Shown: positions 29,940-42,232 of the stretch, in pieces
How the letters are laid out: every line of letters begins with the position of its first letter
Position numbering within the stretch: the first letter of the stretch is position 1
NCBI GenBank assembly: GCA_022315425.1
Contig: JAIUPT010000036.1
Location: forward strand, 744,001 to 808,000
DNA length: 64,000 bases
Source: Pseudevernia furfuracea
Lineage: Eukaryota > Ascomycota > Lecanoromycetes > Lecanorales > Parmeliaceae
Direction of reading: 5' to 3'
Made by a program: the position numbers and the translations under genes
Notes under the pieces: model-generated
What the model saw: only the letters and a program-made list of their open reading frames with translations
What the model was told of the DNA's origin: nothing
Database searches by the model: none

Positions 29940-32443
29940 CCAAGGACGAGAGGCTCACATTCCAGACAGCCGTCCTCATTGCCGAGCCAGAGAGTATATC
30001 TCCTGGGCAAAGCCCAAGATCAGTACCAGCAGACAGGAAACTATCGTCACGTGGTTCATTTTCTTCCAAGCAACACCGCACCAGTACTTCAAAACGCTTG
30101 TCGGGACGTCCAGCGGCCGATACCTCTAGTCCTTCACTGCATTCAATCTCAAGGATTAGTAGTGTGGGATCAGAAACTGCCCTAGATCCCGCTGACCACG
30201 GGAACGAAGTCAGTCTGAAAAAGTCCCATCATGGTGCTCGCCGTCAAGATCCCGCCAGTCACATTCTCTCGCAAGTAGCAGAATGGCTTCACCAAGAAAA
30301 AACCAAGAAAGCTGCCCAAAAAGCCAGGAGGCATAGTCATGCGAAGCTTGCACACGCCGCGGAAGCAACTAAAAACCTCGTAGATCAGTTTCGTAGTGAC
30401 GAGTCTAAACACAACAAAGAGCGCCATGTCAGAACTTCTTCCGACGTATCTGAAGGAAGCCTGGCTTTGGAGAAATTGGAGCACATTCTGTCGAACAGTA
30501 TGGGGTTGGATGGAGAAGACAATCTTACCCCTACCGAAGACAGAAAGGATTCCTACTTTCCTCGTCGAAGATCCAAACGACAAGTTTCCACCAGAGGCTT
30601 GCTCCGAAAGGCCTCAACGATAGCATCATCCGATACCGAGTACCAAGAACCCGATATTGATGTGCCTTCAGCTGAGGTGGTCCTTGACAATTCCAAAACG
30701 CTCGGCTATAGTGGAGGAGCAGTAAGTTCAGAAGTAGATCTTCTCAACCCTAACAAGCGAGCAGTGAAAGAAAATGAAAACTGGTTGCAATTCAAGTTGG
30801 AGATCGTTCGATTATCCCACACCCTTCGTCTCAGAGGGTGGAGGCGAATACCATTTGATCGCAGCGGAGACATCGATGTGGAGCGCCTAAGCGGTGCTTT
30901 AACAAACGCTGTATATGTTGTTTCGCCCCCCAAAGATCTTCCCCAGACCCCATCAATTTCAAGGGACAGTATCACTTCTATCGTACCCAAAAATCCGCCT
31001 CCGTAAGCGTTCAGATCATCAGCTCGACGTTTGGCTGACCAAATGTAGGAAACTCCTTCTCCGCATCTACGGACCTCAAGTCGAACATCTCATTGACCGA
31101 GAGAGCGAGCTACAGATCCTGCGCCGTCTGGCTCGCAAGAAGATCGGTCCTCGGCTGTTAGGTACTTTCACCAACGGTAGATTCGAACAATTTTTCCACG
31201 CGCGGACATTGACCGCTAGAGATCTTCGCGTCTCCGAAACCTCTAAGCAGATAGCCAAGCGAATGCGCGAGCTTCATGATGGTATTGAGTTGCTGGAGGA
31301 AGAACGTGAAGAAGGAGCCTTCATATGGAGGAATTGGAACAAGTGGGTGGATAGATGCGAAGAGGTCATCTCATGGCTTGACAACCAAATCCTAACAACC
31401 AAGCAAGGATCTACAGCACTTCGCTCTGAAGAGTGGAAGAAGCGTGGGTTGGTCTGCGGTGTGGAGTGGTCTTTCTTCAGGCGGACTGTGGAGCAGTATA
31501 GGAAGTGGCTTTTCGACCAATATGAGGGTCCGGCAGGTATCAGGCACAAGCTGGTGTTTGCACACAACGATGTGAGTACATGAACTCGTGAAGCATCTTG
31601 ACAGGGCACGCTGATTGTTTCAAGACCCAATACGGAAACCTACTTCGCCTCGAGCCAAGCGGAGAGTCTCCTTTGCTCCTGCCGGCAAACGAACACAAGC
31701 AGTTGATAGTAATCGACTTTGAGTACGCTTCAGCTAACGTCCCAGGCTTAGAATTTGCGAATCATTTCACTGAATGGTGTTACGATTACCACTCATCTAA
31801 ATCATATGCCCTGAACGCCAACAGATACCCAACGCCCGAAGAGCAGCACCGCTTCATCAAAGCCTATGTGCAACATCTTTCCCCAATCCAGACACGTCCA
31901 TCGATGTCACCACTTTCGGGGGCCAGCCTGGGCCCTTCGAGTTCCATCTCAACCTTCATGTTAGACAGCCGTGCTCCGATGGCGCAGATAGAAGAAGAGA
32001 AACGGCAAGACGAAGCGGTGGAAAGCGAGGTCGAGAAGCTTGTAACGGAGACGCGGCTCTGGCGGATAGCCAATTCGGCGCAATGGGTCGCATGGGGAAT
32101 CGTACAAGCCAAAGTCTCAGGCATGGATGAAGCATTGGAAGCACAAAAGAATAGCACTCCGAAGTCGGAAGACACAATCATCCGAGCCCCACAAGCGCAC
32201 CTCGACTCTGAACCCCTGAGCCAAGAGAATAGGGGACTTGCTCAAGTTGCCCTCAAAAAAAGGCCAGAGAGCAGGGAAGAAGTGCCGGAAGAGGGAAACG
32301 AGGAGGCAGAGGAGTTTGACTATTTGGGCTATGCGCAGGAGAGAGCCATGTTTTTCTGGGGAGATGTGCTTCAGCTTGGAATTGTGAAGAGGGAGCATTT
32401 GCCGGAGGAGCTACTGAACAAGATCAAGGTTGTCAAATATTGA
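29940..32443 (+). CDS. choline/ethanolamine kinase (5' end unresolved)
   Basis: Exons 29940(approx.)-31002, 31049-31571, 31625-32443. First step of the CDP-choline (Kennedy) pathway, phosphorylating choline or ethanolamine with ATP in the cytosol. Seen: long Ser-rich N-terminal region with an SPGQSPR patch; kinase start LLLRIYGPQVEHLIDRESEL; LGTFTNGRFEQFF; Brenner motif FAHNDTQYGNLL spanning the second intron; VIDFEYAS with the DFG-like Asp; and NHFTEWCYDYH. The C-terminal part holds an acidic insert. There is no in-frame ATG near the first conserved residues and a stop at 29936-29938 closes the frame, so an upstream start exon spliced at about 29939 is needed. Some fungi have one such kinase with dual use. 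Confidence 0.92.
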
Positions 32444-32785
32444 TACAGGAGTAGAAAAGGCTACCTCGATATCGTATACTTCATACCGTTTTGATACCCT
32501 TTTTGGCGGTTTCACTCTTCCTCCGGTCGACTTCGATGATAGATATAGAGAGAGAAATGTCAAAAAGCTTTCAGCATTCTCTGCTCTTCCTGTCGTCTAG
32601 AATCGCGGGTCGCGTTGACCGAATCTCATCAAGTACGAGTTTGGGGGCTGGAAGCCACTATTCTCACAGCTAAAAAGCGTCAGCAGTTGATAGGCATCTT
32701 AATGCGGCAAACGCGCAGCGTTTCAAGCGAGAGCCATATGTGTAGCGCTCTCTGCAGCTCCGTTCGTTCTTCAATCATCCAAGCA

Positions 32786-35011
32786 TCAACATATCCTTAC
32801 CCCACAACACTCAACTCTTCCGCCCCTGACATCGGCTTTCCTACCCCAATAAAAAGCCACCAGCTCCCGCACGAAATCTCTGTCGCTTTCACTCCATATA
32901 TCAAGACCCATGCGGCTCATATCTTCACTGCTCACATAGACTGCATCAGCGTCTTCCGGACTTCCGCCGCCACGCTTCTGTCTTTTCTGCCCGCCATTTT
33001 CATATTCCTCTGTATTTTCATCATCATCTGGATCCGAGTAATCGGACGCATCGATAACATCCGACAATGTCATCAATATCAACGTGGTCAGTCGGTGAAA
33101 GTACCCAATGATAGTCATTTCCAATCCCGCTGGGGCTGTGTCCATTCCCTCCGCGCCGGGAGATCTGCCGGGCGATTTCCTCGCTGAACGTGGTCGATTG
33201 GGTGAATTACCGCGGTAATTATCGAAATGGCGTAGCAAAGCAGCATCGTGGTCGGCCTCTTCGTCCAGGTCTGTGCGTTTCTCGCCGGCCGAAGCCCACC
33301 ACATGAAGCTTGAGTACGCAAGCGCGGACCAGGACTGCGGTTCGGCGAGTTGAGCGTCAAGAGTGGAGGAGGCATCATCATAGGTCTCTGTAGTGTTTTC
33401 AAGGGGGATGTCAGAAGTCTGCTCTGTGCTCGAATACTTGATTGCGTGCGGAGAGTGGCCGCTGGGAAAGCGGCGAAGCTCTCGACGTAGTGTACGGTAC
33501 CGACGCAGATCCCGCTGAGTAGCTCTGATCTCAGTGCCTTTCTTGACTTCAACGCGGGGCCAGATTTTCTCTTTGGCTTGTTTTGAGTAAGATGGCGGAA
33601 TGGTGACGAGGGTATCGAAGAGGTGGTCTTTGTGGGAAAGGATGTTATCTGTGGTACAGGCAACCCACCCATATCCCATGCCCTCATCAGTAATTTCGGA
33701 GCTCGGACTGGTGTCTCGGGAGCCTTGAGCTAGGGTTGCCATGTCGTGGACCCCTGCTGCGAAGAGCCTACGCAGATTTCAGAGTCAGCATTGCTTGTTC
33801 GATGCCGGAAAAGGAGTTGCAAGATAGGTCTCAGGAGTAGGAAGGTCCTTCTGCTCTCGAGACGTGTCTTATGACTCAATTTCAATACCAAACAGGAAAG
33901 ATCATCTCAGAAAAGTACATACGGTCGCAAGCGGGTGGGTAGAGGTTCGAGTGGGAGGAGGTCGGAGACAGAGGATGGTATACCGGAAAGGACTGAAATG
34001 TCGTACACTGAAGACACTTGTCAGCCTACACAACTGGAATTCAGAAACTTTACTTGCCAAAGTTACAAGCTAGTTCAACAGGCGCTTGGCCAACAAGCAA
34101 TATTCTTTTCCGTAACAGCGCCGCTTTGTATAGAGGAAATATCAAGGGACCGAAGGTATCGAGTAACACAGGCAGTGAGAGAGCTGGATGATGAGACGAC
34201 AGTGACTGCCCTGGCGGGGCAAGGGCAGACGCTGTTGAGGGGGCACGATTGCGAGTGCGCGGTTTGCCGTTGCGTGATGCGTGAACTTGTTTTAGCTTTG
34301 CTTGTCCATCTGAAGACAAATCTGCTGCTTCCTCCTGCGAGTCTTCCTCAGTCGCAAGCTTATGTGCCAGCCAAAAATCTTCTAGTGGCTGGGTCTTCGC
34401 TGGATCTTGGACGAGGGTCCTGGCCGCGTCAGCGACCGTTCAACAGTACAATGGGCACCCGCTCACTTCGCCAATTCCTTTAGTCCCAGTGCGTGTTTCC
34501 AGTTCTTCCCAAGCCTACCAAAGCTCAAGGGGACCAGTGCTCCTACAGCCAGCATGAGCGCGTTTCGGTTCGCCTCCTCAGCGGGCTCGTTGAGGAAGGC
34601 GCTGATGCCAGCATAAGCGTCATTGTGGACGAAGTATCTTACCCGTGATCAGCTCATTTTAGCAACAACAGTATAGACAGCGTACATAAGATCTTCTCGG
34701 ACATTGTGTAGGCCAGAAGGGAGGGATTTGTATTCCACGCTCTCGTTGAGCTCTACTACCGTCGCAGTCAGCAAAGTCTCAGGGTCGGCGGTCTCTAAAC
34801 ATACACCCGGGGATCGACTGCTTCCACGCTATCGTATAACTAGTATTTCTTAAACCCTCGTCCGAGCAGCTATGGAGTTCTCAGAAGCCTACCCTGCCTT
34901 GACATCGAAAAGGATAAGGAAGACGGCAGCAACCGGTGGCAGTTCTTCTGCATCGCCATTGGGAAGTTCAAGATGGAGCGAGTGCCCTCGGCGTCTTCTG
35001 GCAGTTGACAT
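32786..35011 (-). CDS. DENN-domain protein (DENND11/LCHN-Anr2-like, DUF4484)
   Basis: Seven exons: complement(join(32786..33767, 33923..34007, 34058..34419, 34467..34637, 34686..34755, 34805..34839, 34893..35011)), 607 residues. Signatures: VAAVFLILFDVKAGYTIAWK, VEYKSLPSGLHNVREDLIYF, AVGALVPLSFGRLGKNW, FGPLIFPLYKAALLRKRILL, CNFVYDISVLSGIP, LFAAGVHD, and the DUF4484 block TDNILSHKDHLFDTLVTIPP with ATQRDLRRYRTLRREL. DENN proteins act as Rab GTPase exchange factors or adaptors in membrane traffic. The CNF-VYD join uses a GC-AG intron (34008-34057), and the intron at 33768-33922 is an introner-like element. Divergent from DML1, with a MITE in the shared promoter. Confidence 0.92.
33768..33922 (-). 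repeat. introner-like element, DENN gene
   Basis: 155-nt intron, GTATGT donor, TTTGGTATTGAAATTGAGTC internally, 3' end CAATGCTGACTCTGAAATCT. Most like the Argonaute-gene element. Confidence 0.85.
34008..34057 (-). other. GC-AG intron in the DENN gene
   Basis: 50-nt intron with donor GCAAGT and acceptor CTTCAG. Only this splice restores the conserved CNFVYD motif. Same donor hexamer as the GC-AG intron at 653-710. Confidence 0.8.
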
Positions 35012-35102
35012 ACTAGGAGTAGAATGTCAAGATCATGAAGTATTATTGACTAAAACAATACAATGACGCCGCTGTTGCCGCGAGCGCTTTTCAGATGCAA
35101 TT

Positions 35103-35396
35103 TACTCGCTTCCACCTACTAATGCAACACACCTACTAATGCAACACTTTAAAATCCCGGGGCGTGCACCGCCCCTAAAAGCCTCCCTAAACCCACGCTG
35201 GCCCCCGAAGAACTAAATAGACTTTGTTATATCATTCATCAATATAACTTCGATTCAAAAAATTTCCTAAATATTAAAAATCTAGATTCTACGTTCTATA
35301 ATTTCTCTTTTCACTTATCTTTAATTACTGTTGTTGAACGACGAAATATGAAGTTTTCGGATTTAAGGATGTTGCATTAGTAGGTGAAAGCGAGTA
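35103..35396. mobile_element. MITE-like element with 28-bp terminal inverted repeats
   Basis: Left end 35103-35130 and right end 35369-35396 are inverted copies matching at 26 of 28 bases; ends read TACTCGCTT...AAGCGAGTA. The left end is followed by a direct duplicate of ACCTACTAATGCAACAC. The 294-bp element is AT-rich inside and codes for nothing. It sits in the promoter between the DENN gene and DML1. Confidence 0.8.
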
Positions 35397-35677
35397 GCGT
35401 GTGCAGGTTTCTTGCGAATGCTTGGCACTGACACAAACACTACCTATACAAAGCTGAACCCGACATCGGTGTTTGACACACACTGCTACTGGTGTAACAG
35501 ACCTGAACATCGATACAACTACAGAATGAGTTCAACTCCTACAAATCACTTGATTTCGAGAGATCACAACGCTAAAGTGATTCAGATCACGGGACTTATC
35601 AAGTAGTCACTCTGCATAAAGTCACGAATTTCTCGACATTCAGATGATTCCGATATGATTTTCACTATCCCTCAGCT

Positions 35678-37536
35678 ATGCATGAGATCCTGACGATCCA
35701 GCTTGGCCACCGTGCTAACCACGTCGCGACTCATTTCTGGAACACACAGGTATTTCCCCACTGCTGGCCCCCAACTCCGCTGCAGCACCTAATTTCCTCC
35801 CGCTCCTCTGCAGGAATCCTACTTTACCTATGACAGCCAATCTTCCTCACCTGTCGACCACGATGTACATTTCCGTCCTGGTGTTGGAGCAAGAGGAGAG
35901 GAGACGTACACGCCGAGGACCTTGATCTATGATCTTAAGGGAGGCTTTGGGGGGTTAAGGAAGTGGGGGGGCTTGTATGAGCAGCAGATTTACGGAGATG
36001 GGGGCCCTGAACACGGAAAAGGCGTTTGGTAAGAAATGATATTCATGTGGGGAGGGCTGAGTAGAGATCCTTATGCTGACAAAACTTTCGGTAGAACAGG
36101 GATGGCAATGTGGTTTTGCACCAAGATCCTGAAATCAAGCAATCTGACTTCCAACGAAGCCTCGACGAAGGCGTTCCCAATGCACACAACCTAAGTACTA
36201 AGACAGTAAAATACTGGTCAGATTTCAATCGCGTATTCTACCATCCGCGATCGATAGTGCAAATCAACGATTACGAATTGGGTTCCACACTCATGCCATT
36301 CGAGAAGTGGGAAGGTGGTGAAGACCTTTTCGCGAGCATGGATAGGGACGTGGACTTGTTAGATCGAGATATAAGAGTCTGGGCTGAGGAGTGCGATCAA
36401 ATGCAGGGTATCAATGTATTTACAGGTGGAGATGATGCTTGGAGCGCCTTTGCAGCCAGATACGTCGAGAGCTTAAGAGATGAATTCGGGAAAATGGGAA
36501 TATGGACATGGGGATTTGAAGAAGAGCAGGGCAAGGGGCAGAAAGTCGGTCCGATCGTTCCGCATTGATTGAGTAATATTTGCTGACTGCGATGAGAAGG
36601 CCAAGCAACTGCTAAGAACTGTCAATTCCGCGAGAATGATCAACGAGATGTCGACGCATGCATCTATGTACATTCCATTGTCAATACCACCAATACAACT
36701 CCCACAGTATGTACACCTTGACCGGAATTCGCAATGGCATACCTCAGCACTCCTCTCCGCTGCACTGGAAAGCATCACACTGCCGACAAGACTGAGGCAT
36801 GGCACCCAGAAGCGCGGGTTCGTTGATGACCTGGAGACAGTGTTGAATGTCAACGGGAAACAGCGGATCGCCCAGCTTCAGTGTAGCATGCTCGATCCCA
36901 AAAACGTAATTGCAATCACCCATGGGAGCATTGATGATAGAGCGCCATCAGGAAACAGTCTTATCCTGGCTGAAGAGGATCGACTCAAGCTTGCTGAGCC
37001 AAGGTTGGACATGAACCTGTCGTTTTGTAATGCTCGATCCATATCTCCGTTTGCTACTCAACACGATATACCTGACCATGTCTGCGGTGCTGTGGAAAGT
37101 AAGAGGACAAAATTTGAAGCAGCCAATGTTGAAGAAACGGGCGATAACGAGAGTAATTTCGCACGGAAACGAAGGCGATTTGCTGGTCTGCCAGTCATAG
37201 AAAGGTTCGTGACCCCAGCGTTGTCAAGGATTCTGCCACGCCGGAGGACACTTCCTTACGCATCTAATCCCGTGCAGGTATCACTCCTTGGTTGAGTATC
37301 CACTCCCCGATAGCTTCCCGCCAATTTTTGCACTCTCGCTGGGTCTTACCCAAGTTGCGGTCCACACCTCGCTTTCGACAACATCAGGGATCTCTAACCG
37401 AGTCAAAGCTCTACAAAAGATGGTCAGCAGGGTGGCAAACCTTGACGAGCGCGAGACACTCCTCAACGGCCTTGGCGAGATCAGCGAAGCATACGAGGAT
37501 GGCTGGCACAGTGGATCCGAGGAGAGCGACGACTGA
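35678..37536 (+). CDS. DML1: DML1/Misato tubulin-like protein
   Basis: Five exons: join(35678..35749, 35814..36028, 36100..36544, 36600..37204, 37278..37536), 531 residues, in phase. Signatures: MHEILTIQLGHRANHVATHF at the start, ESYFTYD, YTPRTLIYDLKGGFG, YWSDFNRVFYHPRSIVQIND, MPFEKWEGGEDLF, QGINVFTGGDDAWSAFAARY and YPLPDSFPPIF. Misato/Dml1 family proteins resemble tubulin and function in mitochondrial DNA inheritance and partition. Length is close to other fungal members. The donor of intron 4 (GTTCGT) and of intron 3 (GTCGGT) are weak, but the joins restore family motifs. Confidence 0.95.
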
Positions 37537-39482
37537 GATACAGTGTTCTATTAATGACATTATCTAGAGTGCCGAGCACAAATGGCGAAATCGCTACGTG
37601 AGCGCTACTGACTAGTCACATGTCAGAGCCGACGAAGATACGAGGCACAGCTCGAGAAAGACATCCAAGCGCGATGACTCAGCTGGGTTTGAGTGTTGGC
37701 AGCCGGGGATTGGTGTTATGGAAGTGCTCGTTGTGCTTATTATTGCTCCAGCTTTCTCTGGCGGTGAGAGACATCTTTTGGGATTTGAACAGAGCAAGAA
37801 TGGTGGAGGGCAGACACTTATGTCGATCGATTTGACAGGATGGTTTTCTGATGTCCTGCACCCCAGGCTCGGAGCAAGCGGAAAGCGGTCTGATTCATGC
37901 ATGTCAGACCAAAGATGCACCAGGACCTGGAGAAACTCTGCAAGACCCAACTAAGGCCCCGATTGCCTCGGTATTCGGTAGCAGCTAGGATTGAAAGGAT
38001 GCTCGGATGTTGAGCGATTCAAGGTGGGGCTAGATTTTATCGTGGAGGGTTGAAAAGCTAGCTATAGGTAGGAAATAAGTTCCTTTCACCATGCTAAGTT
38101 GCTATATGCCCTGAAGAAGATTGGGAACAGCTTCATCTATCATGCTAAAAGTTCCTACTCGCCCGGTCCAGTCTAGGCTGTCTTTCTTTTGTCGAAGATC
38201 TCTCTCAGGCGGCGACAATAGCACTCGAGACTCGAGGCACCAAGGGGTGCATTACTGTATGATTAAGCCTGATATTTGGCGGGGTACGTTGGCTTGCCCC
38301 GCCATGATGCATGATGCATGATGCATGATCCATCCACGTTTTTCTTTTCTTTTCTACTCGTACATCGCTACGGAGTACGAGTATCTGGTACTCTATCCAC
38401 TCCACTCATCAGTGCGGAAGGAAAGCCCATCCCTTGCCCCTTATCCATTACCTATTGTCCATTGCCGCTCCAAACATTCCTACCTCCATCAATCCCATGT
38501 TTTTTGATTGGCAAAAGAACCTCATCCTGTCACTTTGTGCTCATGCGTTGCCAAGGTCCTCGCAACTTTTGCCTCTGCCACCGCCACGTTTTCAGGTAGC
38601 GCACCTTGCAGCTTGGCCAGGAGCTGGGAAAAGAAAGCTCCACAAACACGACATCCGAGCCCGGACATCGATGATAGATTCCGTGGTCTTCTACTCAATC
38701 GCCCTTTCCGTCCTGCCACATGGCCGCAGGTAACAACCTGGGAGGACCTTCCTCTACATCTGCGCACATCACTGCCAACGCAAACAACGGGCTCGACGTT
38801 ATCTCTCCTCTCGGATACGCTCACCGCATTAGTAGGTAGTGCGATTAGCAGATGCTGATACTTTAAATAGAAGAGAAAAAGAAAAAAAAGACCCATTGAT
38901 CCGTCGCTGGCTTGCAATACCAAGATGCTTGCTTACCTGCCACTAGCTTTCGTTCCACCCTTGGTTTGGCCTTCCCGACCTGCAGTCTGCAGCCTGCAGC
39001 CTGCTTAATGTCGACGCCAATGGTTTGTAGCGGCATATTGCAGAAAAGGATGCTGAGGCTAGTTCCGAGCGAAAATCTATCGTATCGTACAACAACCTTT
39101 ACAAGCCTCCAATACTCCAATCCCACGACGGGATCCCACTAGCAAGGCCATAGCATGCATGACCTGGCAGATACGAAGCCGTGACGCGATCTGGAGTGGT
39201 CATGTCTGGTTGACGTTATTGTTTGCTTGACTAGATGGGTACGATCCATCATCCAGCTGCAGTGCTTACACACCGCTCCACCTGAAATGCCTTTATCAGA
39301 TTGCCTCTGCCCGCCTCTTTTCCTTTCTTCTGTAGTTTGATTCACACTCGTTTTTGGTAGCAAAGACTCGCTCGCTACCGTTCTTCTGTTCTCTCTCGTT
39401 TAGTTCCCTTGAACAAGGTCCACTTTCCACCTTCTCTTACTGCACTTTTGCACTTCTATCGCTTGTGCAACACTTCAGCATA
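37537..39482. other. intergenic region
   Basis: About 1.9 kb with only overlapping short frames on both strands and no motif. A small tandem run of ATGATGC (three copies and part of a fourth) lies at 38304-38330. The right end holds the pyrimidine-rich promoter of the mucin-like gene. Confidence 0.5.
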
Positions 39483-41477
39483 ATGAAGTCCTTCCTCGTC
39501 TTATCCACCTTCGTCGGCGCTGTTGTCGCCGCCAACGGTATTGAGAAACGGTGGTATCCGGGGTGGGACTCCACAACGTATGTTCGTACCCGACATCATC
39601 GATGCCCTCGATGTTAATATATCATAGCTCCTACCCCGAGACCGAGACAATGACCACTTATACCACCGTCACAACTTGTCCACTCACGATCAGCTCCGGA
39701 AGCGCCTATTACACTATACTGACTACCTCCACTATTGTAGTTACAAGTTGTAAGGGGGGCTGCTATAAAACTGCCACCCCACCCCCGCCGCCACCACCAA
39801 AGGCAAGTTCCATCGGGACTGCTCCCCCACCTCCACCGCCACCCAAGAAGACAACGTCTATCGGAACTGCTCCCCTACCTCCTCCACCATCTAAGGGAAC
39901 TACTGTGGTGGTCTCTTCCGTCCCTCCACCTCCCAAGACTCCAATCTACTCAAACGTGTGTACATTTCTTGGAAAATGGGACAGAGAACGAGCTAAAATT
40001 GGGGCAGATTACCGCATTTACAACCAAGACTGAGATGACTCCTACGACATCCAATACCGAGACCACCAGCTACACCACGAGCACTGTTTTAATCACCACC
40101 ACGACGTGCCCAGGTGAGTATCACTGTGCAATCGGAGATTCTGCCGACTAATACGACTTGGGCAGTCACGTCGACCACCATTACGACCGGCTCAACAACA
40201 AAGACTGTCCCCATCACTGAAACCAAGACCACCGTCATAACGAGCATCACGACGGTTCCGGTGACCAAGACTACAACCACAGAGACTACAAGCTTTACAA
40301 CAACATACATAACGTGGGCTCTTCCCAAGCGACTCCTAATTGATCAAAATGCAACAGAAGCGCTGACGTTGATATCACGTAGGACTACCACTTACCCATT
40401 GACATCCACCGTAGTGACATCTAAATCGTCAATTTTCACTGTGCCGACAACTTTCACCAAAACCACAGTGCTCACCAGCAATTTGACGCATCCAGTAGCT
40501 AGTACTACGGAGATAGTCAAGACAATACCCATCATCGTCACTAAATCAAATGAGATGACCAGCTTCACAACGAGCACAGTGTACATAACGTGAGTGTGGT
40601 TTCTAGGGCGATCCAGTCTTTGATTATAGATTCGGAGTCAATGCTGACTAAATTCAACAGAACCACGACTTGCCCAGTGACTTCAACTGTAATCACAAAA
40701 GAATCTACAACCTTGACAGTGCCTGTTACCCTCACAAAGACTACCGTATTTACTAGCCTGAACACGATTCCTGTCCCTGTTACGCCTATCATCACCAAGT
40801 CGGTCGTTTCCACCACGAAAGTGATAACCTACACGACCACTACTTGCCCAGGTATGTGTGATTTGGAATTCAGGAAGTCTGTGCGACTAATCCGTTACTT
40901 AGTAAACAGCACTGTTGTCACAATAAGCCAGACGCCTAAGACTGTACCGATTACGCAGACCTTCACCATCACGACCAGTTCGATAAACACTTTTCCAATA
41001 ACCACACCTACTACGATAATCCTTATTCCACCCCCTGAAAAGGAGACTAAAACCGAGGTTAACACCCCAGCTCCGACTTCGATTACAACCGAAACAGCTA
41101 TCTCCGAGACCCTAACTACGATAATGAGTATTCCACCCCCGGAAAAGAAGACTGAAACCGAGGTAAAGACCCCAGCTCATCCAACGCCTCCAGTCATGAC
41201 CACTCCGGAGGAGATCGAAACCGGAACGACGTCCCCAGTGCTTGAGGCAACATCTACAAGACCAGAAATTGAGAGTACGCCGGAAGTGACGCCCGCCAGC
41301 ACCACAGTACCAAGCGCTCCACTGATCACTGAAGCGACTGGGGGTCAACCCGAATACCCCGTAGAAACCTCTACCCCAAGTTCCACCTCACCCCTCGCTT
41401 TCAAAGGTACAGCACCCACCAACAAGCCGGCAGCGGCCGCTCTGGCTGGCTTGGCTGCATTCATAGTGCTAGTCTAA
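39483..41477 (+). CDS. GPI-anchored Thr/Ser/Pro-rich mucin-like cell-surface protein
   Basis: Seven exons: join(39483..39577, 39628..39955, 40008..40113, 40166..40313, 40383..40589, 40661..40851, 40903..41477), 549 residues, in phase. Signal peptide (MKSFLVLSTFVGAVVA), then a KR site in IEKRWYPGW, two polyproline runs separated by SIGTA repeats, several imperfect modules of the type TSTVITxxSTTxTVPVTxTKTT, and a C-terminal hydrophobic tail (AAAALAGLAAFIVLV) preceded by small residues, as in GPI signals. Such proteins are heavily O-glycosylated wall components, often adhesins. Most introns fall at similar points between the modules, suggesting growth by exon-module duplication. No ligand-binding domain is recognised. 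Confidence 0.85.
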
Positions 41478-42232
41478 GACGTCGGCTGGTTGTATCTTGG
41501 AAATAGAAAAGACGATTCTTCTATACGCCTCGCACTCCTTTTACGAACTCCACGCTCCTTGATGAGGAAATGATTTATGATCTCGAGCAATGGATACCGA
41601 TTGGAGTCGACACTCCTTACTTAGCATAATGTTTTTTGATTAATCGAATCCTGGGTACATATACCCATTTGCGCGGTAATCCTGATTGCAGAGAATTCGA
41701 TTGATTATATGTTCGAAATCTTGCTTGCTTGCCTATACTGTTGGTCGAGTAGGTGTAATGCTCTGTTGCGATGGTCGCGTATCAAGTGAAGAGAAATATG
41801 TAAATACAAGAAGATGATAATAAGTAGAGAGAGAGAGTACGAGTAGTGAGTAACATGTGGATGAATGGGTGAGGTAGTGAGGTAGCCTGTAGGTAAGGCT
41901 GAAGGTTTAGCCCGAAAGCATAAAAGGTAAAAGGGCGGCCGGGCGGGAAAATGAGGTGGATGAAACTGAAAGTGGCCTCAAGGAAAAAGGGACTTTAAAT
42001 TACGAGTAGAGTACTTCCGTACGAGTACGTGGTATTATATTATTGATGTGTGTTCAAAACTACCTTATTCTTATGATCTTATCATTCACGCCCTCACTCT
42101 TCCTTGTTACCGCGTGAAATATGCAGCCCCTTCAAGTCTCGCTCCCTTGATTTATACCCTTCCGTATGGACTCATAAACTCACTGGCATCAGCACAGCAG
42201 AGCTTGCGCCTGAAGGCGCCCAAGCCTTCAAC
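41478..42232. other. intergenic region upstream of SEC63
   Basis: No gene. A GA-rich tract (about 41828-41842) and the SEC63 leader. Short frames at 42048-42301 overlap the first SEC63 exon out of frame. Confidence 0.5.
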
